DNA of 64,000 nt, taken from NCBI GenBank assembly GCA_004431415.1, contig QPMI01000432.1:310001-374000 (forward strand). Reading direction: 5' to 3'. Positions within the stretch are counted from its first letter, which is position 1. Each line of letters starts with the position of its first letter. The DNA is from Cyanophora paradoxa (lineage: Eukaryota > Glaucocystophyceae > Cyanophorales > Cyanophoraceae). The position numbers were made by a program, and so were the translations under genes. Below the pieces are notes generated by a model. That model was not told the origin of the DNA, did no database searches, and worked only from the letters and a program-made list of their open reading frames with translations. This document shows positions 1-11,802 of this stretch, piece after piece.

Positions 1-87
1 GCCTGCAGGCTCCCCCGCCATCCTCTTCTCCCCCCCGTGCGCCCGCCCCGCCCTTCCAAAGCGCTCCAAAATCTGAGCGCCCCGCAG

Positions 88-495
88 GAGCGCCGAGCGC
101 CCGGACCCCGACTACGAGAGCGAAGACGCGCAGCCACCGCCGCCGCCGCCGCCGCCGCCTCCGCCACCAAGGCCGCAGCAGCAGCCGCAGCGAGAACCGC
201 CGCCGCCGCCGCTTCCTCCGCCACAGCCTCAGCCGCCGCGCCCGCGCCGGCGGCGGGCCCGGCGAGCGCCCCGGAGGCCGCCGCGGAGGGGGAGGCGCCC
301 GGCCGGGGCTCGCTGGAGAGGCGGAGCCGGCAGCGGATGCACCGGATGAAGGCCCGGTCGGGGTCCCGGGGCGAGGAACCGGAGGGCGGGAGCAGCGTCG
401 GGAGCCCCGCGCGGGACGACGCCGGTACCCCCGTCCGCTCCGTCCACCCCCTCGGCGCCCCCGCAGCCAAGTACATCTACCAGCACGCCCCCTAG
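88..495 (+). CDS. C-terminal exon of an unidentified protein (5' end outside window)
   Basis: This looks like the last exon of a gene that starts to the left of the window. A typical intron end (CTGAGCGCCCCGCAG) stops at base 87, and the frame that follows stays open to a TAG at 493-495. The predicted tail is Ala-rich, then basic and Ser/Gly-rich, and ends in KYIYQHAP. No domain is recognisable. A second frame is also open from 89 to 349 and is Pro/Gln-rich. I prefer the longer frame because its C-terminal half has mixed, protein-like composition. It converges on the NAA10 stop with about 120 bases between. Function unknown. Confidence 0.4.
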   Translation, partial: ERRAPGPRLRERRRAATAAAAAAASATKAAAAAAARTAAAAASSATASAAAPAPAAGPASAPEAAAEGEAPGRGSLERRSRQRMHRMKARSGSRGEEPEGGSSVGSPARDDAGTPVRSVHPLGAPAAKYIYQHAP

Positions 496-615
496 CCTAG
501 CTTGAGTTGGCTTATGATTCGCCGTTCCCTGCACCCATCCCGCCCCCGCCCCGTCGTTATTCTGCATCCTATTCTATTCTAAATATCAGTAACGAGAACA
601 GAGGACAGCGCGGCG

Positions 616-1755
616 CTACGATTTGCCGCCCTTCCCGCCGCCGGCCCCTTTCCCGCCTCCGGATGCCGATACGGCCGCCCCCGCCATCGCCTCCGTAGCG
701 CCAGCAACGTCCGCCCCGCCGTGCCCTCCCGCCCCGCCCTTGCCCTTCCGCTTCCCTCCGCCCGCCGCCGCCGCCGCCGGTGGCGCCGCCGCCGCCCCGG
801 CTCCCGCCGCCGCCGCCTCCTCCTTCTTGGCCTCCTCCTTCTTGGGGCCGTCCTTGGCCGCCTCGCCCTCCTTCTTCTCATCCCTGGACTTCTTCTCCTT
901 GAGGGGCTTCCGCATGTCGTACGCGTCCTCGCTGTCCGCGTAGTACTTCGCCTCGATGTCGTGGATCCTGCCGGCGCGCGCGGCGGGGCGAGGCTCGAGG
1001 CTCGGCGGGGCGGGGCGGGGCGGGGCGGGGAGCGCGCGCGGGGCGCACTTGTAGCCGAGCGTCTCCGTGTAGAGGTGGAACGCGGCCCGGTTGCTCTTGC
1101 GCACGTGGAGCGAGACGTACTCGGCGTTGAACGTGTCGACCATCGCCCGGTCTGCCGGCCGCGCGCCGCCCCGTCGGGGGCGAGCTAAGCGATGCGGGAG
1201 CGGGGAATGCGCACGCGCGGCGTTCATGAGCTTCGTGGCGAGGCCCAGCTTGCGGTGCGAGCGCAGCACGGCGAGGGACGTGATGTGGCCGTGCGGCTCG
1301 CCCTCCTCCTCCCTGCGCCGCCCGCGGCGTCGGCCTGCGCCTAGAGAGCCGCCAGCGCGAGCGGCGGGGCGCACATCTTCGCCAGCACGTAGCCCACGAT
1401 CTTCCCATTGTGATCCTCGGCGACGTAAAGGAGCTGCGGCCAGGAAAGGATGTGGTAGAAGTAGTACTTCATCTGATAGTTCTCAGGCAAGCAGAAGAGG
1501 TTGCATGTTTGCATCGCCAGCAGGTCCTCGACCTGCGATGAGCGCGTAAGACGACTCGCGGCGCGAGCCGGTCGGACGGCGGCCAGCGCGACATCTCGCC
1601 CCGCATGCGTCCGTCGCGCTCACCGTCGCTGGCCTGCGGGCGGAGGCGCGTTAGTTCGGGAGCGGGCACGGCGGCGGCCGAGCATCGCCGTGCGACGGAG
1701 AGAACAGACTCCGGAAAACAGAACGAGGCTCGAATGCGCACCGGATGTTCACCAT
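616..1755 (-). CDS. NAA10: N-alpha-acetyltransferase catalytic subunit NAA10 (ARD1)
   Basis: Catalytic GNAT subunit of the NatA complex, which acetylates nascent N-termini at the ribosome together with NAA15. Exons read right to left: an N-terminal exon near 1755 (MVNIR), 1532-1375 ([18 protein letters not shown] and the [11 protein letters not shown] strand), 1312-1215 ([10 protein letters not shown], then the acetyl-CoA loop SHRKLGLA), 1151-1049 ([16 protein letters not shown]) and 967-616 ([15 protein letters not shown], then the tail). Splicing restores the family core almost without gaps. The tail is long, with Lys/Glu-rich and Gly/Ala-rich low complexity, as in other NAA10 proteins. The junction between the first two exons is not resolved: the obvious GTGCGC donor gives the wrong phase. 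It is divergent from CNOT11 across about 260 bases. Confidence 0.9.
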
Positions 1756-2014
1756 CTTGTCGCGCGCTGTGCTTCGAGATTTGCCGGTACCCCTCCAAAA
1801 GCGCCTGTCGCCTGAGCAGCAACCAGCGCGAGCGGAGCTGAACGAAACCGTCGGCGCGATAGCAAGCGATCGAAAGCCGTGAGCTGTTCGGCGTAGTCAA
1901 GAGCCCGGCACCGCCTTTGACGGGAACCAAAGCGCGGTCAATCTGCGTGAACCCCATCGATTCCGCGAAGAGCGTGCACGATCGGACAACGGCCACTGGC
2001 CGCCACCGGCGGCT
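1756..2014. promoter_or_regulatory. Bidirectional intergenic region NAA10 / CNOT11
   Basis: About 260 bases separate the two divergent start codons. No coding exon is supported here. It must hold both 5' UTRs and promoters; no clear TATA box is visible. The assignment rests on gene orientation only. Confidence 0.4.
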
Positions 2015-3897
<1,883 letters not shown>

Positions 3898-4284
3898 CCA
3901 ACGATCCCGAACAGCCCTCTCTGCAAATGCAAATATCGCAATCCCTTGTCGAGCCCATGCCGCATCGTTAGACGGTACCACTCATGGTCGACTCTCAATA
4001 CTGTACAACAGCTAAACTGACGCTAGAACGGCGAGGATCAAACAAAAACGGAGCATGCGCAAAAAGGTCGGGAGCGCTGTCCAGCGACGCATGCGCAGAA
4101 GCTGCCCGCGCCAAGCGATCGCGCCGGTCACAAAAAGCGCCGCCAGCGCCTGCGCCGTGTTCCAATCGCTAGCAATACGCGGCGCGCTGCCGGCCCTGCT
4201 TGCGCGGAGTTAGGTATTGCGTCCAACGAGCGAAGTCGGGTCAACGCACGAGGCAAGCGGGGGCGTTGACAAACGGCGCGGCGG
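3898..4284. other. Intergenic, convergent 3' flanks
   Basis: About 390 bases between the CNOT11 stop and the stop of the minus-strand Cys-rich gene. Composition is less GC-rich than the genes. Short open frames here lack splice context or homology, and I see no gene. Confidence 0.5.
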
Positions 4285-4611
4285 TCACTTCTCGATCTTG
4301 TCCTTCGGCATCACGGTGCAGCCGCGGCCGCACGTCCGCTTGCACATTGGCAGATTCATCTCGGTGCAGAGGAGCTTGCAGGCGTCCGAGCACGCCTTCT
4401 CGGGGTCTGGATCGCACGCGTAGAAGCACTTCTTATCGGAGTTCTCGTCGGAGTGGAGGATGATCAGCTGGGGGACCAGCCGAGTCAAGAAGAGAGAGCG
4501 CGGCGGCTCGAAGCACACGCCGACGCAGGCTTGCTTCTTCGCGGGCGCGCCGGAACGCTTGCCCTCGTCTTTGCCGCCGGGCTGCAGCTGGCGAGCTGCT
4601 TTGTTGCCCAT
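4285..4611 (-). CDS. Small cysteine-rich protein of unknown function
   Basis: A single uninterrupted frame of 108 codons, starting MGNKAARQLQPGG and ending DKIEK. The first third is basic. The rest carries about ten cysteines in irregular spacing, including CVGVCF, KKCFYACD, ACSDACKLLC and CKRTCGRGC. There is no signal peptide. A Gly at position 2 followed by Asn could allow N-myristoylation, but this is speculative. The Cys pattern suggests a small metal-binding or disulfide fold. It does not match a family I know. It is divergent from the Rho-domain gene that follows, so they may share the short region at 4612-4700. Confidence 0.55.
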   Translation of the reverse strand: MGNKAARQLQPGGKDEGKRSGAPAKKQACVGVCFEPPRSLFLTRLVPQLIILHSDENSDKKCFYACDPDPEKACSDACKLLCTEMNLPMCKRTCGRGCTVMPKDKIEK

Positions 4612-4702
4612 CTGTTGCCGGGCTGATTTCGGCGCGAGGGCGCGGGACGCCCCCGAAGCGACTGCGATCCTAGCTGCTAGCTCCTACGAAGCCGCCGACG
4701 CG

Positions 4703-6875
4703 ATGCCGCCGCCGCCCGCTAAGCGATCGCAGACGAGGTTGTTTTTTTCTGGCGGGGTAGCGGGAGTTCAGAAGCTGGTCGCCATGAGCAGCATCAATGG
4801 TCGCGTTCCCGCACCCAGTGAGATGCGTAGCTTCTTTCGGAGCTGACGCGACGCGTGTGCAGGCGGCTACCTTGACATCTATCCTGCTGGCTGGGGCCTC
4901 CTGAAGGAGCGGTGCGACCTGCATGATGCGCACGACGCCGATCGCAGCTACAGCTCTCGCTCGCAGGCCGCCGTCCCCAAGTTCCCGCGGCAGTCAATCG
5001 AATGAGCCCGGATTCGTCTATCTCTCGGAAAGGTTGATTCGCGACCACAGTCTCAGGGCTGGCGACTTCGTCGAGGGTGCCTTCGCAGCTGCGCCACGCC
5101 CTGCATCGTCCGCTGAGCGTCCAGCGCAGGTCCCGTCGAGGCACCGCGTGCGCAAGGGTCCAAGCGCTCGCGGCCAGAGGTGGGCTGCGCCTCCCGTCAG
5201 GCGGCCCGCCGCCCCCGCCCGCTTCGCTAAGCACCCTGGGCGCCCCTCCCTGGCAGATGGTCTCGATCATCCGCGTGAACGCGAGGCCAGTGGACGAGAA
5301 GGGCGACAGGGATCGCGACCGGGACCGCGGCGACAGAGACCGCTCACCGAGGCGGCCGCGCACGCCGCCGCGGCCGTCGGAGCGGGCGGCCGCCGTGCCG
5401 GTTCCCGTCATGCCGGCGATGCCCTACGTGCCGACCGCCTCGGGCGTGATTCGCCTCGGCGGCCGCGCGACGCATTCGATCCTTGACGTGAGCGCTATCC
5501 CCTAAGCCTAGCTCTTCCACCCGCTCGGCCTGTCTGACTCGCCAGCCGTCCGGCAGCAACGCATGAACGGCGGACCGGGTGCGACGCCGGCTGCCCAGCC
5601 GCCGCCGCGGCTCCGCGCGAGCTGAAGCGGGCGCAGATCTGTACGTACCCCCGCAGCTGGTCGAGCGGTACAGGCTCCGGGACCGCGATGACGTGAAGGG
5701 CGCCATGGGGCCCTCCGTACCCCCATTCAAGGCCCGCCCGCCCGCCCCCGGCCGCCCCGCACGCGCCTCTGCTGATCTCTCCCTCAGATGCCGTCCCTGC
5801 TCGATGTCTTCGAGGTGAACGGGCGCCCAGTGCAGCCGGCGGCCGTCGCCGCCGCCGCCGCCCTGCCCCTCATGTACCCGCTCGCCGCCGCCGTACCCCT
5901 CATGGCGGCCGCCGCTGCGGGGATCCCCGCGATGCCGATGGGCCGGGGCCGCTCGCCCCCGCCCCCGAGGAACCGGTCCCCACCGCGGCCGCGCTCCCGC
6001 TCCCGCTCCCGCTCCAACTCGGTGGACCCCCCGAACCGGGTCATGCCCCCCGCCAAAGTCGACCCGCCTGTCCGCCTCGACTGCGGCCGCCTGCGCCTGC
6101 CCGACGCCTCCGGACCGGCGCGCCCGCCCCGCCCCGCCCCGCCCCGGCGCCAGCTGAGCGGGGCGCGCGCAGGGGCGGCTGGAGGGGACGTGCGGGCGGA
6201 ACGAGGTGACCGTGCCGGCGGAGCTGGTGAAGGAGTTCCGCCTGCGGGATGGCGACTTCGTGGAGGGTCCGTACCCCTCGGCCCGCCGTCCTCCTCGCAA
6301 GGTAGCCGGCCGGCTGACGAGGCGCCAGGGACGTGCGTGGGCCACGGGGACGACTCGAACGTGCTGGTGGAGGTCTACTCGATCAACTGCGGCAAGCGCC
6401 GCGCCGCGCGGGACAAGGAGCGGGCGGCCCTCGTCCGCGCCGGATTCGACCCCGACGCCCGCCCCGAGGCGAGCATCGCATTCTTCCGTACCCCCGCGCA
6501 GGCCAGCGCGCGCTGATGCCCCCTCGGCAGGCATCGGCGGCGGCGCGGGAGAAGGAGAAGGAGCGCGAGGGGCGGCGGGAGCGGCGCTCGGAGGGCCGGG
6601 ACGCCGGGGCGGGCAAGGAGGAGAAGAAGAAGTCGGAATCGGAGAAGGGGGAGGGGGAGGCGAAGGAGGCGCCGGCGCACTCGTCGGGGGTCAAGTCGGT
6701 GGTCGTCGTCGTCTCGAAGGAGGCGGAGGGGGAGGCCCCCGCGCAGGGCGCGCGCCGCCCCGCCACGCCGCCCCGCGACCGGCCCCGCACCCCGCCGCGG
6801 CCCGCCCGGCCCCGCACGCCCCCGCGGCCTTCCTCGGCCGCCGACGGGCCCGACTCGAAGCGCCAGCGCAGCTAG
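4703..6875 (+). CDS. Three-repeat Rho-type cold-shock RNA-binding protein with RS-rich linkers
   Basis: I read three copies of the RNA-binding cold-shock fold of bacterial transcription terminator Rho (compare bacterial YVSPSQIRRFxLRTGDxVEG ... LLxVxxVNG). Repeat 1: GGYLDIYPAGWGLLKER, then FVYLSERLIRDHSLRAGDFV, then MVSIIRVNARPV. Repeat 2: DLYVPPQLVERYRLRDRDDV, then LLDVFEVNGRPV. Repeat 3: EVTVPAELVKEFRLRDGDFV, then NVLVEVYSINCGK. Linkers are SR-like (DRDRDRGDRDRSPRR; RSPPRPRSRSRSRSNS), and the tail is Lys/Glu/Arg-rich, ending SKRQRS. There is no Walker A or ATPase/helicase part of Rho. Introns fall at 4918-4972 (55 nt), 5130-5256, 6118-6172 (GC donor) and elsewhere. The intron near 6490-6530 and the first exon (ATG 4703 is a guess) are unresolved. 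RS linkers suggest nuclear RNA processing, but this is inference. Confidence 0.7.
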
Positions 6876-7311
6876 CCAGGACGCTGTACATGCCGTGTGC
6901 CGCGATATGGCGACTCGACGTCGAGTCGGCGATAAGCGGGAATGGGCGAAATGCGAAAATCGAATGGGGCTGAAGAGGGGTTACGGGAGGGAAGGCCCCG
7001 GAAGGGGTAGCGGGGGGTACACTGGGGTGGCCGGGGTACGGGCGGGACAGAGCAAAGGGGGCCTCGAAGCCTAGGGAGGTGGCGGCGAGACCGGCGCCGA
7101 GTCAGTGACAAAGCTACAGCTGCCACCAGCGCTGCAGCATGTCACTCGCAAGCCTGGCGCGCGTCGTGCACGTGTTGCCCTCCTGCACGACGCCGCAAGC
7201 GAATCATACGCAAGCCGCCGTGATGTCCACGGTGCTGCCAAGCCGGCGCGCGAGAGCTGAAGTTAGCGGTTAGGCGAGTGCGGCGGCGTGCCGCGTCTCA
7301 GAGCCGCGCCA
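6876..7311. other. Intergenic between tandem plus-strand genes
   Basis: About 435 bases between the Rho-domain gene stop and the acyltransferase start. It drops in GC content just after 6880. It presumably contains the 3' end of one gene and the promoter of the next. No RNA gene or repeat was recognised. Confidence 0.4.
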
Positions 7312-9120
7312 ATGGATTTCCGCTTCGGACGCCGCCACGCCGTGCCGATCGAGTCGCGCGGAGCGGCCGGCGGCGTCGCGCCCCTCGGCCTGCTCGAGAG
7401 GTGCGCTGGCCAGCGGCCGCTGCGCGCGTTGTTCGCCCCTCCGACGCGTACGCTGCGGCAGGTGGTACGCAGCGCAGCCGGAGCCGAGGATCTTCTGCAC
7501 CGCAGCGGAGTTGGACGAGCCGCTGGACCTCACGCGCGAGAGGCTCGTCGCCGCGATGCGCGACGTGGCCTCGCGGCACGCGCTCCTGCGGGCGAGCCTG
7601 CTGGTCGGGCCGGAAGAGGAGGCCCCGCGGCCGAGCTGCGCGGCGTACGCGTGCTTCGGGCCGCGGGGCGGGGATCCGGCGCCTCGCTTCCTCGTGCGCT
7701 CCGTGGAAGAGTTCGGGCGCCTGGAAGCGGAGCTGCCCGTGCGGGTCGAGGCGGCGGGGCGCGCCTGGCCCGAGGCCTTCGCCCAGCTCGCCAACGCCGC
7801 TTTTCGCGACGCCGGGAGCGCCGCCGCCCAGCGCGAGCTGCTCTGGAAGCTCCTCTACCTTCCCCCGGCCCCCGCTTCCCCCGATGCCTCGCGGGACCCC
7901 GGCCGCGGCCGCGGCGGCTCCCTCCTGCTCGTCTTCCACCACGTGATCGGCGACGGTGCGCCGCCCCGAGCGCTTGCTCGCCCTGCCTTGCACTGCCTGC
8001 CTCCTAGGCCTGCTCATGGGCGGCATGCGCAGGCCTCTCTGCCGCCTCGGTGACGCTCGAGCTCCTGGAGGCGCTGGCTCGCCCCGCCCCCGCCCCCGCC
8101 CCCGCGCCGCCGCTCGACCCGCTCGAGAACAAGGTGCGCCCCGTCTAGATCTCTCGGCCGCGCCGGGCGCGGCGCCGATGCCCTAAACGTACCGTACCCG
8201 ACCCGCAGCTGGACGTGCGGGCTCAGCTGGGGGACATCGTTCGGGCCTTCTTCCTAAGCGATCGCAAGGAGGCGGGGTACCTGGGGCCCCCGGAGCCGCC
8301 CGTACCCGTCCCGCGCCGGCCCGTGCACGTGCCCGGCCGCCCGGGGGCCGCCCTCCCCGCCCTCGCCACCCCGGCGCCGCTCGTGCTGGAGCGGCCCTCG
8401 GAGCCGCTGGCACGGCGCTGCCGGGAGGCCGGCGTGAGCGTCGGCGCGGCGCTCTCGGCCGCCGGCCTCTTCGCTCTGGCGGCGGTCGCGGAGGAAGGGG
8501 ACCGGCCCCTCCCCGCCTCCCTCACGACGCCCGTCTCGCTGCGGGGCCGCGCCGGCGTCCCGCCCGGCGCCGTCGGGAACTACATCTGCGGGGCGGCCAC
8601 GCGGCACGCGGTCGCCCCGGGCACGCGCTTCGCGGGGCTGGCGGCGGGCGTCCGGAGGGAGATCGAGGCCGACGCGCCGCGGGCGGCGCGCGAGATCGGC
8701 CTCGTGGGGATCGCCGGCGGACGGCTCCCCCGGCTCGTGCTGGAGCGCTGCGAGGCGGCCGGCCCCAGCATGCGCACCTCGAGCCTAGAGGTCTCCAACC
8801 TGGGGGCCCTCCCCGCCCCCGCCCTCCCCTGCGCCCTCCGCTTCGCCCAGGGGGTACACTACCACGGGCCCCTGTTCGCTCTCTCGGCCGTGACCGCTGC
8901 CGGGCGCCTCTCGGTCACCATTGCGTGGCCCGAGCCCGTGCTGGAGGCCGCCACGGGGCGGCGCTTCGCGGCCGCCTTCGACCTCGCCCTGGATACCTTC
9001 CTCGCGGCGCCGGCCCCGGCGGGTCCGGCCCTGGCCCCGGCCCCAGGCGACTTCTCTTTCGCCGAGTTCCTTCTCCTCTGGCGCCGGACGCCCGGCGAGA
9101 TCGCCCGCAGGTGCCAGTGA
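7312..9120 (+). CDS. Condensation-domain / PapA-like acyltransferase
   Basis: CoA-dependent acyltransferase of the chloramphenicol-acetyltransferase fold, the superfamily that contains peptide-synthetase condensation domains, PapA5 and yeast alcohol acetyltransferase. The N-terminus shows PLGLLERWYAAQPEPRIFC across the first intron. The active-site motif HHxxxDG appears as FHHVIGDGLSAASVTLELLE after splicing the intron that starts at GACG|GTGCGCC. The C-terminal half has the VSLRGR and VGNYICGA strand region and the latch-like SSLEVSNLGALP. Length about 500 residues fits a stand-alone enzyme. The donor and acceptor substrates cannot be told from sequence; glycolipid, polyol or wax-type esters are possible. 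The start at 7312 gives MDFRFGRRHAVPIE; an ATG at 7288 in the same frame is an alternative. Confidence 0.75.
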
Positions 9121-9463
9121 CCAGGCCCCGAGTGCCAGACCTGTGTCGATCGCGAGTTGAACATTTAAATTTGTGTGAATGACAATCCCCTACTCGGCGC
9201 CACTGCAGGGTCCTATCTATGCGGCGTAGGGGCTGCGAGGTGCCGCCCGGGATCCGGATCCCGGACCGCGGCCGCGGCGCGGCGCGCGCAGCGCAAGCGC
9301 TGGCGCGCGCACTGAAGTCTGAGCAAGCCTCCAGGCTCAAGCCTCAAGCCGTCAAGCCGGAGCATCGTTGCGAAGTGGCCCGCCCTACGAGCCAAATCTG
9401 TGCAGGACACTCGAGCAAGCAGCTTCGACGCCGAGCGGCCCCGCGCTATAGCTTAGCGCAAGT
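9121..9463. other. Intergenic between tandem plus-strand genes
   Basis: About 340 bases with mixed composition (for example TTTAAATTTGTG near 9163). No exon is supported. It is a likely 3' UTR plus promoter of the axonemal gene. Confidence 0.4.
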
Positions 9464-10864
9464 ATGACGGGCCCGGGCTCGACGGCCGCGAGCATGACCC
9501 GCGCGCCGGGCGCCACGCTCCAGCAGAGCGCAGCGCACCCATCAGGCTTCTGGAGCAGCAGGCCGGCATATAGGAACACCAGCAACGTTTTCAGCGACCC
9601 GCTACGCCTGCCGGACGAGTACGAGCCGGGTGAGCGCCGAGACCGCTGCCCCGACCGCCTCCGACTCGCCTCCGGGCCGCTCTGCGTGCCGCGTGCCGTC
9701 CTCTTCGCCCTGCCGCTGAGCGCTGGCGCTCGGCCTGCGCAGGCCCCGGCGCGTACGACATCAAGGGCGAGTTCAAGCCGCGCCCGACCAAGAAGAAGAA
9801 CAGGGAAGAGTACTTCAGGGCAACGACCTTTGGCGGGGGCGACCGCTTCGATGGGCGCACCTCGACGGGCTGCTACCTCGACGCCACGACCTCCGCCGTG
9901 CCGGGCCCCGGCGCCTACCGCTCCAACATCAACCCGGAGGCGAGCCTCGGAGGGCGCTGTTGGCCGCGCAGCCCGCGGCGGCGGCTTCTGACGCCGCCGC
10001 GCAGGATAAGGCGCCGCACAGGCCCCTGCACACCCTGCCGCACAGCACCCTCTCCCGCTCCAAGACCTATGAGGTCCCGCCCTACCCTCCCGCTCTGCCT
10101 CCCCTCCCCTGCCTTCCCCGCCCTGCCTGACGCCCTCGCCCCCGCCCGCAGCCGCTGGACGAGAGCTGGAAGGGCGCGACGTACTCGCGGCCGACGCTGG
10201 ACGCGATGTACCCCGACCACGTCTTCGAGCAGAAGGAGGTCGCCGTGGCGCGCGAGGCCGTCAAGGTGACGTCACCGGCCCGATCCGAAGACAGATAGCT
10301 GGCTGGCTTAGCTGAAACGTCACAGGCGCTGGACGTCTTCGACAAGATCCTGACGGCCAAGCAGGAGCGCCAGCGCCGCTTCGCCGCCCTCAAGGCGCGC
10401 CCGCCCCCCTCGGCTTCCGCCCCGCCCGCGGCTTACGCGCGCGCAGCTGGACGAGCCGCTGCGGCCGCCGACGCCCCCGCCCCCGCCCCGTGCGCCCTGC
10501 CCTGCCCCGCCCCGCCGCCGCCTCGCACTCGAAAGGGAAAGTGACCAGCCTCTCCGCGGCGCAGCGCCCCCGGAGCCGATCGACGAGCAGTGCCGTGCGC
10601 CCCCGCCGCCCCCGCCCCCGCCCGCCCACTCGCCTTCTCCTTAGCCCCCGGGCAGCGCCGGAGGATGCGGAGCGGGCCAAGCTGGACGGCCTCCGCGCCA
10701 AGCTGGACGTTGGCTTTTGCACGCGGCTGCTGGCCGAGCTCAACCGCGTGAACCCCGCCCTCGGGCCCCCGCCCGCCCTCTTCGACCTCCTCCTCACCCT
10801 CCACCTCTTCCTCCCGCCCCCGCCCGCCCCCGCCACCCCCGCCGCCGCCGCCCCGCAGCCGGGC

Positions 10865-10896
<32 letters not shown>

Positions 10897-11490
10897 CGCC
10901 CGGGCTCGTCCAGCGCCACCGGCGCCCGCCGCGCCTCCGCCGCCTCCGTGCCCCCGCCTCCCCGGGCCCGCAGGGCCCCGTCCCCGCCTCCCCCGGCCCG
11001 CCGGGCGCCGCGGCCGCAGGAGCGGCAGCGGGAGCGGGGCGGCCGGCGCGGGGGAGCCGCCCGCGGCCGGGCCGCCGCCGCTGCCGGAGTGGGGCGCGCT
11101 GAAGGCCCTCGTGGCCCCGACGGCGCTGCCGCCGGCGCTCGCGGCGTACGACGCGTGGGGCCCGCAGCCGCCGGCGCGGCGCCTGCGCCTGCAGGCCCAG
11201 CTCGGCTCGCTGCCGCGCGAGGAGGTGGAGCGCGCGAGCAAGGCGGCCGTGGCCCTCTACGACTGGCTCGCGGCCGCCCTCGAGGTCCGGCGGCGCGCCG
11301 CGCAGGCGACGCAGCAGCCCGAGCGGGCCGTCCTGGAGGAGCCGGCCCCGCTGTCCCTGCGCGCCCCGCCGGCGAGCCCGGGGAGCCCCGGGCCGGGGCC
11401 GGGAGCCCCGGGCCTGCCGGCGGGCCCGGGGCCCGCAGGGAGAGCGCCGCCCCGCCGGCGCCGGCCCCCCCCGCAGCACCCAAGCCGTAG
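9464..11490 (+). CDS. Sperm-tail PG-rich repeat protein with dynein-stalk-like C-terminal region
   Basis: The N-terminal exons carry sperm-tail PG-rich repeats: LPDEYEPGPGAYDIKGEFK (formed across the first intron) and AVPGPGAYRSNINPEASLG. Such proteins sit in or on axonemal microtubules. Middle exons give THLPHSTLSRSKTYE-type sequence, SRPTLDAMYPDHVFEQ and a helix ALDVFDKILTAKQERQRRF. After a Pro-rich stretch comes a helical pair with LAELNRVNPALGPPPALFDL and, beyond a low-complexity insert, PREEVERASKAAVALYDWLA. These resemble the two strands of the dynein heavy-chain stalk (the PP turn and the ASKAAxxLxxW motif). No AAA domains are present. The end is ambiguous: PKP-stop at 11490 after a presumed small intron, or readthrough to 11560. 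GC content falls after 11490, which favours the first. Confidence 0.65.
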
Positions 11491-11802
11491 CCCGCGTCTC
11501 AAAGAAGAATCATGCTCACTTTTTCATACTTACTGTCTCGGGGCTCAGCGGCTGCCATGACCTACGCACTACCAGGCCACTATGCCTGGAAAACGGGTCG
11601 AGGGCACTAGGATAGGCATCGGGAAAATCAAAGTCACACAAGTTCATCGGTTTGAAAGAACGAATACTTACTGTTACGCGATCGGGGATGCATATGTGTG
11701 TACCATAACCTACATCCTACTAGGCCTAGAAAAGTTGAGGGTCGAGGGCACTAGTCACAAGCTTGAAAGGGGTGCTCGGGCGAGCGGCCCGGCCGGCCGC
11801 TG
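11491..11802. other. Intergenic, convergent 3' flanks
   Basis: About 310 bases of lower GC between convergent genes. A short direct repeat, GGTCGAGGGCACTAG, occurs near 11597 and again near 11741. No gene was recognised. Confidence 0.45.

Noticed and set aside
10390-11479. Several long minus-strand frames over the PG-rich repeat gene
   Set aside because: Arg/Gly/Ala-only translations without motifs; shadows of the plus-strand gene.
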